64,000 nucleotides of DNA, taken from positions 27,469 through 91,468 of the forward strand of contig SVTL01000008.1 of assembly GCA_015063795.1 (NCBI GenBank), written 5' to 3'. The notes under the pieces are model-generated. The model searched no databases, had not been told where the DNA came from, and was given only the letters and a program-made list of their open reading frames with translations. Shown one piece after another: positions 27,465-35,320 of this stretch. The number at the start of each line of letters is the position of its first letter. Within the stretch, counting starts at the first letter, position 1. The DNA is from Oscillospiraceae bacterium (lineage in GTDB: Bacteria > Bacillota > Clostridia > Oscillospirales > CAG-272). The position numbers and the translations under genes were made by a program.

Positions 27465-28776
27465 AGCTGCTCTCCTTTTTCATAAAAGAGAAATCCTCGC
27501 GCTCAAGGGCGGCGGGCGGGCAGGCGCGGGACATCAGCGCATAGCGCAGCGCCTCGGGCGCGTGGGTGATGGCGTGGGGCTCATCGGACGCATCCTCGGG
27601 ACGCCTGCGGTCGAAGGTCAGCAGGGGCAGACAGCGGATCAGCTCGGAGCAGGTGGAAAACATCTGCAATCTCGCCGTCCCCCCCTCCTGCACCTTCAGA
27701 TACTCGCGCACCACACGCCAGCCGTCGATGCGGCGGTTGTCGGCGCGGATGAGGGGCGGGATCGCGGCGGCAGACTGCATGATCTCCACGCCGGAATAGC
27801 CGCTCTCCTGCCTGCGTGACCACAGATCGGGGGACGCGGCGGCGTATTCGACACCCTCCCCCTCGCACAGACGCTCCAGCTCGCCCGCCGCCTGGGAGAG
27901 CGTCAGTCCCGAACGGCAGAATTCGCCGTACACCGTGCAGCGCCCCTCGAAATCCACCGCCAGAAGCAGGGCGGCAAAGCAATCGAAGCCGTAGTCAAAG
28001 GCGGCAAAACGCTTCCACTCGGGCGGGATCGCAAAGGGCTCGCACACATGAACATCCCGGGAAAACTCGCGGAAATACTGCCCCTCGAACAGATCCCAGC
28101 GCCCGTACAGCCAGGCCTGCTTCATCTCGTTCGGCAGGCTCTCCAGCTGCCTGACATACTCGGGATCCTTCTCTAAGAGCACATCGTTGTCATACACGGT
28201 GGCGGGGATGAACTCATAATCGCTCCCCCTCTCGCCCTCGCGGTACTGCCGATCGAGAAACAGCCGCTTCACCCAGCCATGCCCCACACCGCCGGGGTTG
28301 CAGGTGAGGTACATCCGCTTGGGGAAGCCGTTGGCACCGCGGACGCAGGCCTTCAGCGTGTTGAATTGGTATTCGGTCAGCTGGGTGGCCTCGTCGATGG
28401 CGATGATGTCATACTCCTGCCCCTGATACTGCAGCACATCGCTCTCGCTGTTGCAATAGCCCAGCTTCAGACGGCTGCCGTTGGGGAAGGTGAAGCACTT
28501 GGCCGCCTCGCTGTAACGGGCATACCCCTCCAGCTCACTGCGCATGGGGAGGATGTGGTTTTCGCGCAGCTCGGGGAAGGTGCGGCGGACGATCAGACAG
28601 CGAAGCCCGGCATAGCGGCAGGCCATCAGGATCAGCTTGCGGCGCAGGGCCCAGGATTTGCCGCCGCCCCGCGAGCCGCCGTAGGCAATGTACTTCTTGC
28701 GCGAGGCGAAAAAACGCTTTTGCTTTTCGTTGGGCGTTCCGCCCAGCACCAGCTTACGCCCCGTCCTCATAGGCAT
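27442..28776 (-). CDS. terL: Phage terminase large subunit
   Basis: YGGSRGGGKSWALRRK Walker A, IIAIDEATQLTEYQF Walker B, LTCNPGG, nuclease-domain FDYGFD. Confidence 0.93.
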   Translation of the reverse strand: MPMRTGRKLVLGGTPNEKQKRFFASRKKYIAYGGSRGGGKSWALRRKLILMACRYAGLRCLIVRRTFPELRENHILPMRSELEGYARYSEAAKCFTFPNGSRLKLGYCNSESDVLQYQGQEYDIIAIDEATQLTEYQFNTLKACVRGANGFPKRMYLTCNPGGVGHGWVKRLFLDRQYREGERGSDYEFIPATVYDNDVLLEKDPEYVRQLESLPNEMKQAWLYGRWDLFEGQYFREFSRDVHVCEPFAIPPEWKRFAAFDYGFDCFAALLLAVDFEGRCTVYGEFCRSGLTLSQAAGELERLCEGEGVEYAAASPDLWSRRQESGYSGVEIMQSAAAIPPLIRADNRRIDGWRVVREYLKVQEGGTARLQMFSTCSELIRCLPLLTFDRRRPEDASDEPHAITHAPEALRYALMSRACPPAALEREDFSFMKKESSFAAFARY

Positions 28777-29128
28777 CGTGTCCGCACACCACCGTCAGCC
28801 CGTCGGACTCCTCGCCGCCCTCGGCCAGCCCCTGCAGGTAGGCGATGCTCTGCGCGCTGTTGCCCGACTTGGTGTTCACCGCCTCGTCGAGGAAAGTGGA
28901 CAGAGCCAGATCGTAGCCGCGGGGGTAGGCAAGGCGCAAAGCGGCAAATTCGGCGCGGGTGATGCGGCAATAGCGGCAGAAGCCGGCGGCATTGGCCAGT
29001 CTGGCGCGGCCGTTCTCCGAGCAGAAGGCCGCATATTCCTCCACCTTCCGCATGAACTGCTTTTCCGAGCGGAAGCGGATGCAAAGCGTCTCCTCCCCCG
29101 TTCCCTGCTCTTTTTTTCTCCTTGCGAT
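28754..29128 (-). CDS. Phage terminase small subunit, probable ATC start
   Basis: (I/M)ARRKKEQGTGEETLCIRFRSEKQFMRKVEEYAAFCSENGRARLANAAGFCRYC...; AAAGGAGG RBS 8 nt before in-frame ATC; stop codon further upstream at 29147-29149. Confidence 0.7.
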   Translation of the reverse strand: MARRKKEQGTGEETLCIRFRSEKQFMRKVEEYAAFCSENGRARLANAAGFCRYCRITRAEFAALRLAYPRGYDLALSTFLDEAVNTKSGNSAQSIAYLQGLAEGGEESDGLTVVCGHDAYEDGA

Positions 29129-29157
29129 GGCAGATCCCTCCTTTCGTCAAACAAATT

Positions 29158-29173
29158 AAGAACATATGTTCTT
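29158..29173 (-). promoter_or_regulatory. LexA/DinR-box-like palindrome upstream of the terminase operon
   Basis: AAGAACATATGTTCTT, perfect 16-bp palindrome containing GAAC-ATAT-GTTC. Confidence 0.55.
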
Positions 29174-29286
29174 CTTTTTTTCGAAGCGGCAAGCGCTGAA
29201 CGCCACCGCTTTTGTTTTGCAGGCAGATTGTACCACAAAGCCGACAAAAAAACAGTACCGCAAGGTACCGTTTTGTCCGCTCTGAG

Positions 29287-29505
29287 GACGTGATATGCCT
29301 CACTTCGTTCGGCGTGATCTGTTTGCTTTGCAAACGTGATCTGTTCGGCTCCGCCGAATGTGATATACCGCTTCGCGGTGTTGAACGCCCGCTGCGCGGG
29401 CATGAATTGAACTTCGTTCATGAATTGTCCGCTCGGGACATGAATTGAAATCTTCGATTTCATGAATTGCGCCACGGGCGCGTGAATTGGCGCTTCGCAA
29501 GCAAA
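29287..29505. repeat. Hairpin array containing both GTGATAT- and ATGAATT-type linkers
   Basis: GTTTGC-TTT-GCAAAC GTGATCT GTTCGGC-TCC-GCCGAAT GTGATAT ACCGC-TTC-GCGGT ... GCCCGC-TGC-GCGGGC ATGAATT GAAC-TTC-GTTC ATGAATT GTCC..GGAC ATGAATT GAAATC-TTC-GATTTC ATGAATT. Confidence 0.9.
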
Positions 29506-29574
29506 AAAAGGGCGGCAAAGCCGCCCGCGAAAAAATCTTTTAACCATCGGACGCCGCCAAAAAAGCGTCCTTTT

Positions 29575-30390
29575 TTATTTGCGCTTCAGCTCGTACAGAT
29601 CCTCTCTCCGCGCCGACAGGATGGGCAGCTGACGGCGGATGGACGCCACATAGTCGAAATCGGGCTCAAAAAACAGGATCTCCTCGCCCGCGTCCGCACG
29701 GCAGAGCACCCGTCCCCAGGGATCGCAGGCGATGCTGTTCCCATACGCCACATACGACGCGCTCTCGTCCCGCGCCGCCGACACCCCCACAGTGTACAGC
29801 TGGCTGTCCACCGCTCTCTGACGGAAGAGCAGCTCCCAATGGGCAGGGCCGGTGGTCATGTTGAACGCCGCCGGCACGATCACCGCCTGCGCTCCCTCCA
29901 GCGCCATCAGGCGGAAGATCTCCTGAAAGCGGATGTCAAAGCAGATGCAGAGCCCGAAGCGGCCGAAGGGCGTGTCAAACAACGTCAGGCTCCCGCCGGG
30001 GGAAAAGGTGTCGGATTCGCAGAAGCGCTGTCCGCCCTCCACGTTGATGTCAAACAGATGCACCTTGCGGTGCCGCGCGATCTCGCTCCCGTCGGGCGCA
30101 AAGACAAAGGAGGTGTTGTACAGCCTGCCGCCGTCGGATTCTGGCATCGAACCGCCCACCACATACAGTCGGTTTTCACGCGCCGCCCCGGCAAGCGCTT
30201 CATACACAAAGCCGCCCTTGGGCTCGGCGTTCGCAGCAAAGGCCGCATTTTCATAAGCGCAGCAGAACATCTCGGGCAGAACGACCATATCCGCGCCCTC
30301 CGTCCCTGCCCGCGCGATCAACTCGCACGCATGAGAAACATTCGCTCTCTTGTCCGCCGTCACGCTCATCTGGATCAATGCCATCTTCAT
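29575..30390 (-). CDS. Carbon-nitrogen hydrolase (nitrilase/omega-amidase family)
   Basis: DMVVLPEMFCCAY (Glu), HRKVHLFDIN (Lys), GLCICFDIRFQEIFRLMA (Cys). Confidence 0.9.
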   Translation of the reverse strand: MKMALIQMSVTADKRANVSHACELIARAGTEGADMVVLPEMFCCAYENAAFAANAEPKGGFVYEALAGAARENRLYVVGGSMPESDGGRLYNTSFVFAPDGSEIARHRKVHLFDINVEGGQRFCESDTFSPGGSLTLFDTPFGRFGLCICFDIRFQEIFRLMALEGAQAVIVPAAFNMTTGPAHWELLFRQRAVDSQLYTVGVSAARDESASYVAYGNSIACDPWGRVLCRADAGEEILFFEPDFDYVASIRRQLPILSARREDLYELKRK

Positions 30391-30593
30391 CTTACCGCCT
30401 CCTGTTTTGTCTTCTCTTCCCCTCCAGTTTACAGGAAAAAGCCGCCGCTGTCAAGAGCAAATGCCGCAGGGCCAACCTTGCCGTTACGAGAAAGTTTTTG
30501 GCTTTCCGTCCTTACCCCCTTGATTTTCTGCTCCGACTGTGATAGAATAGAAAGAGATACCCATCCGAACTCAAAGAAAGGATATAGAAAAAC

Positions 30594-31130
30594 ATGAAAA
30601 AAGTATTTCTTCTGCTTCTCGCGCTCATTCTTTGCCTGTCGGTAACCGCCTGCAACGGCGACGGCGAACAGGCCGAATCCACCGAGCCTGTTGAAAAGAC
30701 CACCGCCCCCGGCAAGGTGGAAAGCGACACCTATTCCAATGACTACATCTCCTTCAAGGTTCCCGCAGGCTACACCGCCGCCGTCGAGGAGGGCAGCGAC
30801 ATCATCTCGCCCGCCACACCCAACGGCGACAGCATCAGCGTTCTCTTCTCCAACAAGGACGGCTCCTTTGACCAGCTGACCAAGGAGGGCTTTGAGACCG
30901 AGCTGAAGACCATCGATCCTAACATCGCGCTTCAGAACTACACCGCCGAAAAAATTGACGGCGTTGACAGCGTCCACTTCTCTTACACCGTCAACCTCGA
31001 TCCCATCAAGATCAACATCACCCAGATCATCCTCAACACCGAGCCCAACCTGACCATCACCGTCACCGACTTCACCGGCACCAGCACCGCCGATTTCGCT
31101 GCGCTGCTCTCGTCCATCGACGTCAAGTGA
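30594..31130 (+). CDS. Putative lipoprotein
   Basis: MKKVFLLLLALILCLSVTAC lipobox; AAAGGATAT upstream. Confidence 0.8.
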   Translation: MKKVFLLLLALILCLSVTACNGDGEQAESTEPVEKTTAPGKVESDTYSNDYISFKVPAGYTAAVEEGSDIISPATPNGDSISVLFSNKDGSFDQLTKEGFETELKTIDPNIALQNYTAEKIDGVDSVHFSYTVNLDPIKINITQIILNTEPNLTITVTDFTGTSTADFAALLSSIDVK

Positions 31131-31240
31131 GTTTTCTGTTATACCCCGCCTTCGGCGGGGTTTTCTTTTGCTCCGGCACCAGCACCGCCGATTTCGCCGC
31201 GCCGATCTCATCCATCGACGTCAAGTGCGATTGTCTTTCC

Positions 31241-31485
31241 CCGCCTCCGGCGGGTTTTCGCGTTGGCGAAGCCAACATATCACACCGCGAAGCGGTATAT
31301 CACATTCGGCAAAGCCGAATATATCACGTTTGCGAAGCAAACACACCTCCCCGCCTCCGGCGGGGTTTTCGCGTCGGCGGAGCCGACATATCACGTTGGC
31401 GAAGCCAACATATCACACCGCGAAGCGGTATATCACATTCGGCGAAGCCGAATATATCACGTTTGCGAAGCAAACACACTAAGGA
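31241..31485. repeat. Hairpin array, ATATCAC linker
   Basis: GTTGGC-GAA-GCCAAC, CCGC-GAA-GCGG, ATTCGGC-(A/G)AA-GCCGAAT, GTTTGC-GAA-GCAAAC each present twice, joined by ATATCAC. Confidence 0.92.
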
Positions 31486-31783
31486 CGGGCGCATCCGGCA
31501 AACAGTGTCCGCTCATTCAGCGGCGCCCTGCTGAGCGAAACCCGCTTTGCGGACATGAAAACCCGTAGGGCGGGGGTTTACTCCCGCCGTTTTCAAGCGA
31601 AAAGATTGCACCGGTACCGCCGATTTTGCCGCGCCGGGCTCGTTCCGCAACGGCAGGTGAGATCATCCCCATTTCTCCCCCTTGAAACGCTGTGTTCGCC
31701 GTTCGGCGAGCATTTTTTTGCACAAAAAATCCACCCGCGGTGAAACGGGTGGACTTTTGCAAAACGTTTTTTCTTTCAGATCT

Positions 31784-33193
31784 TTATTTCAGATCCTTGT
31801 CTCCGCTCTTTTCCTTGGTGGCCTTGACCACGAGACCGGACAGAGCCGCAAGGGCGATGACGTTGGGCAGAACCATCAGGTAGTTGAACATATCGGTCAG
31901 CTCCCAAACGAGGTCGTTGGAGAGGATCGAGCCGAGGAAGACGAAGACGATGGCAATGATCTGGTACACGATGATCGACTTCTTGCCGAAGAGGTGCTCC
32001 ATGTTCACCTTGCCGAACATATTCCAGCTGAGAACGGTGGAGAAAGCGAAGAAGAAGAGGCAGATGGCAACGAGGATGCTGCCGAGGCCGTTGCCGAAGA
32101 CCATACCGAAGGCGGTCTGAGCCATGTTGGTCTTGGACAGAGCATCTGCCGCGCCGGTGGGATCGACAGACAGCGGGCCGTTGCCGGCATAAAGCGTGGA
32201 GATGACGATGAGAGCGGTCATGGTCAGAACGATGAAGGTATCGATGAACACACCGATCATCGCCACAACACCCTGGTCGTGAGCCTTCTCAACCTTGGCG
32301 AGCGCGTGGGCGTGGGGGGTCGAACCCATACCGGCCTCGTTGGAGAAGAGACCGCGCTTGGCACCCTGGCTGATGGCGGTCTTGAGCGCATAGCCGATGC
32401 CGCCGCCGATAAGGGCGTTGGGAACGAACGCATACTTGAAGATCATGCCGAAGGTCTCGGGGATGTAGGGAATGCGGACGACCAGAATGATCAGACCGAG
32501 GATCAGATAGAGCGAAGCCATAACGGGAACCAGCTTCTCGGTCACGGCAGCCAGACGCTGAATGCCGCCGAAGAAGATGAAGCCGGCGATGAGAGCCACG
32601 GCGATGCCGACAACCCAGGAGGGAATGCCGAAGGCGTTGGCGCAGGTCTCACCGATGGAGTTGGACTGCACCATGCAGCCGAAGAAGCCGAGGGCGAGGA
32701 TGCTGGCGATCGAGAAGAAGCCGGCAAGGAACTTACCGAACTTGCCCTTGAAGGCGGTGGTGATGTAATAAGCGGGGCCGCCGGCCACGTTGCCGTCCGC
32801 ATCGACCACACGGGTCTTCTGCGCGAGAACAGCCTCGGCGTAGATGGTGGCCATGCCGAAGAAGGCGATGACCCACATCCAGAAGATGGCGCCGGGACCG
32901 CCGATGAGGATGGCGCCGCAGGCACCGACGATGTTACCGGTACCGACCTGAGCGGCGATGGCGGTGGCGAGAGCCTGGAAGGAGCTGATGCCGCCCTTCT
33001 GCTTGCCGCCGCGGAGCGAGATGTTGCCGAACACTCTCTTCATGCCTTCGCCGAAGCAGCGAACCTGCACGAAACGGGTGCGGATGGTGAAGAAGAGACC
33101 GATACCGATCAACAGGAAGATCAAAACGTAGTCGGTCAGGTATCCGTTGATCGTCGCCACGATCTTGAGACAAGTATCCTGGAATGCTTGCAT
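31784..33193 (-). CDS. Sodium:alanine/glycine symporter (AGCS family)
   Basis: AQVGTGNIVGACGAILIGGPGAIFWMWVIAFFGMATIYAEAVLAQKTR; SNEAGMGSTPHAHA. Confidence 0.93.
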   Translation of the reverse strand: MQAFQDTCLKIVATINGYLTDYVLIFLLIGIGLFFTIRTRFVQVRCFGEGMKRVFGNISLRGGKQKGGISSFQALATAIAAQVGTGNIVGACGAILIGGPGAIFWMWVIAFFGMATIYAEAVLAQKTRVVDADGNVAGGPAYYITTAFKGKFGKFLAGFFSIASILALGFFGCMVQSNSIGETCANAFGIPSWVVGIAVALIAGFIFFGGIQRLAAVTEKLVPVMASLYLILGLIILVVRIPYIPETFGMIFKYAFVPNALIGGGIGYALKTAISQGAKRGLFSNEAGMGSTPHAHALAKVEKAHDQGVVAMIGVFIDTFIVLTMTALIVISTLYAGNGPLSVDPTGAADALSKTNMAQTAFGMVFGNGLGSILVAICLFFFAFSTVLSWNMFGKVNMEHLFGKKSIIVYQIIAIVFVFLGSILSNDLVWELTDMFNYLMVLPNVIALAALSGLVVKATKEKSGDKDLK

Positions 33194-33236
33194 GGGAAAA
33201 CGTCCTCCTAAAAAATAAAATGTGAGAAATAAGAAA

Positions 33237-33261
33237 AGCTGCCGAAATACCTTCGACAGCT
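33237..33261 (-). terminator. Expression-platform terminator of glycine riboswitch
   Basis: Reverse strand AGCTGTCGAAG-GTAT-TTCGGCAGCT followed by TTTTCTTATTT. Confidence 0.75.
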
Positions 33262-33327
33262 CTGAAGAAAAAACTGCACAGACACGAAACCGCCTCAAAC
33301 CCGGGACTGAAAGAGGGCTTTCATGTG

Positions 33328-33412
33328 CTGCTCCGTCCTTTTGCCTGAGAGATTCGGCGGACCAAACCGCCTTGCACCTTCGGCACCCACTTAAGGGATT
33401 CTCCAGAGCTTC
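33328..33412 (-). promoter_or_regulatory. Glycine riboswitch (single full aptamer)
   Basis: Reverse strand GGAAGCTCTGGAGAATCCC...GTGCCGAAGGTGCAAGGC...GCCGAATCTCTCAGGCAAAAGGACGGAGCAG, matches gcvT/glycine aptamer consensus. Confidence 0.92.
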
Positions 33413-33561
33413 CTCCGCGCTTCAGTTTCTTTCGATTCTGAGCGCCTCATCGGAATGTTTAGCACAGCATACCACACTTTTCGTCCCCTGTCAAGGGGTT
33501 TTGACAAATTTGTGGAATATTTTTACCAAAAGAGCATCGCCGACACCCTTTGGCACCCGTT

Positions 33562-34122
33562 TTACGGACTTGTTGCGCTGTAAGAGTACTGCTTGAGAGA
33601 GGCTTCCGACTCTCTTCCCGGCTTCTTCAGCCGCAGATCGATCCCATACGCTTCGGCGATGCGATTGAAGCAAGAGACCGAACCGTCGGTCATGCCGTAG
33701 AACGCGTCGGCCTCTTTGTGGTAGACGATGGGACAGCCGTCGGCGGCAAACACAAACACCGCCTCCGCGTCCGTACCGCCGTCCAGCGTCAGAAGCACAG
33801 ACTCGGATTCCTCAAAGCCGCAGGTCGGGCGCTCGGACAGCACATACAGCGCCACGCTTTCGGTCATCGCCTGCCCCAGAGACGAAGCCTCTTTGCCGCT
33901 GAGCGTATGGCTTTTTCCGTCAAAGGCCAGCTCGGCGGTGCAGACAACGATCAGCGGATTATAGGGCGGACGGTTCTGCGAAAACGCGAAAGCCCCTGCA
34001 TACGGAGGATAGGGCGAACGGTTTTTCTCTTCAAAAATCCGATCGGACACCACCCCGAGCACGGCCGCCGAAGCGAGAAGCAGTCCGCAGACCGCCAAAA
34101 GAACGATCACACGTTTTTTCAT
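33562..34122 (-). CDS. Secreted/membrane-anchored hypothetical protein
   Basis: N-terminal TM/signal; ATGA overlap with upstream gene. Confidence 0.7.
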   Translation of the reverse strand: MKKRVIVLLAVCGLLLASAAVLGVVSDRIFEEKNRSPYPPYAGAFAFSQNRPPYNPLIVVCTAELAFDGKSHTLSGKEASSLGQAMTESVALYVLSERPTCGFEESESVLLTLDGGTDAEAVFVFAADGCPIVYHKEADAFYGMTDGSVSCFNRIAEAYGIDLRLKKPGRESEASLKQYSYSATSP

Positions 34123-34835
34123 TTCCCTTCCCCCTCCTCATGCTTCACAAACAGTGCCTGTCGGGCAAGACGCTCCTCTTCTTCATAACGCCAGAGCTCT
34201 TTCATGGTCAATTGGGGCAAGGAGGCCGTCTCCTCCGTCATTTTGTACAGATACAGCGTGTTCTCCTCATAGTCTTCGGAAAAGGTAAGAATGGCGGGCT
34301 TGTGGGAACCAAGCCACATGGTTCGCCCATACCCCTGATCCTCCAAGGTAAAGGAGGAGTACAGCATATACACATTCTCATACAAAACCACGCGCTCCAA
34401 TTTTCTTCCCCACACAGCGCAGAACAGCGAATCCTCCGGATCATCCGCAAAAATCTCCTCTAACAGGGGATCGTCCGCTAAGGGGATCCATTCGGAATCG
34501 TTCCCGAGAAAGGAAAACAAAACCTCCGGCTCTTTCCCCAAAAACACCTTAAACAGCACCTTTGCTTTTTCGGGATGAAAGTACGGTTCAAATTCGAATT
34601 TTTCGGCAGGGACCGTCAGGCTTCCCAAAAGCGTCGGCGTTGCATCGATTGTATGGAACACCTTTTCGTGGGGCGTTTCCCAGCTTTCCTTGTCGGCAAT
34701 GATCGAATCCAACAGGATCGGCTCCTCGGGCTGATACCAAAGCGAAAGCCCGAAAGCCGCCGCCATCAGAAGAAACGCGCCCGCGCACACAACCAACAGC
34801 GCACCGAGTCCGATGCGGATCCAGATTCGTTTCAT
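34119..34835 (-). CDS. Membrane-anchored hypothetical protein
   Basis: MKRIWIRIGLGALLVVCAGAFLLMAAAFGLSLWY...; AAGGAGG RBS. Confidence 0.7.
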   Translation of the reverse strand: MKRIWIRIGLGALLVVCAGAFLLMAAAFGLSLWYQPEEPILLDSIIADKESWETPHEKVFHTIDATPTLLGSLTVPAEKFEFEPYFHPEKAKVLFKVFLGKEPEVLFSFLGNDSEWIPLADDPLLEEIFADDPEDSLFCAVWGRKLERVVLYENVYMLYSSFTLEDQGYGRTMWLGSHKPAILTFSEDYEENTLYLYKMTEETASLPQLTMKELWRYEEEERLARQALFVKHEEGEGK

Positions 34836-35007
34836 AGGTATCCCTCCTTGTCTTGCATGTGATGGAACGTATGAAAAAAGAGGATGGACTTGGGTCTTCC
34901 TCTTTATCATAGCATATTATTTGTTATTTGTCAACTTTCTCTACAAAAAGGAGAGGTTTCGACAAAGCGACCGGTAACGCAAAAGCCATAAGGCAAGGGC
35001 GGGGAGT

Positions 35008-35320
35008 CGGCTTTGCCAACGCGATAGATTCGGCTTCGCCGACGCGAGACGGTGTAGGGCGGTCGTCTTGCTCCCGCCGTGAAAACGAAGAGAAATGCAC
35101 CTTCGGTGCGCGATATGTTGGCTTCGCAAACGTGATAGATTCGGCTTCGCCGACGCGAGACGTTGTAGGGCGGTCGTCTTGCTCCCGCCGTGAAAACGAA
35201 GAGAAATGCACCTTCGGTGCGCGATATGTTGGCTTCGCCAACGCGATATGCCTCACTTCGTTCGGCGCGATAGATTCGGCTTCGCCGAATGCGATATGCC
35301 CGCTTCGCGGGCGCTGTTAT
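35008..35320. repeat. Hairpin array containing a 111-bp tandem duplication
   Basis: Units 35023-35133 and 35134-35244 nearly identical, then further GTTGGC/ATTCGGC/GCCCGC hairpins. Confidence 0.9.

Noticed and set aside
20779-29128. Complete inducible prophage
   Set aside because: No integrase, repressor, replication or tail-fibre genes recognisable and no flanking att repeat seen; reported as a cassette of uncertain nature instead.
31241-31485. CRISPR array
   Set aside because: The constant element is only 7-8 nt and the variable elements are self-complementary hairpins reused across loci; no cas genes in the window.
31127-31568. Repetitive ORFs such as ...YHTAKRYITFGEAEYITFAKQTH
   Set aside because: Pure translation of the hairpin arrays (linker ATATCAC reads as YIT/YHI); no RBS and no independent coding signal.
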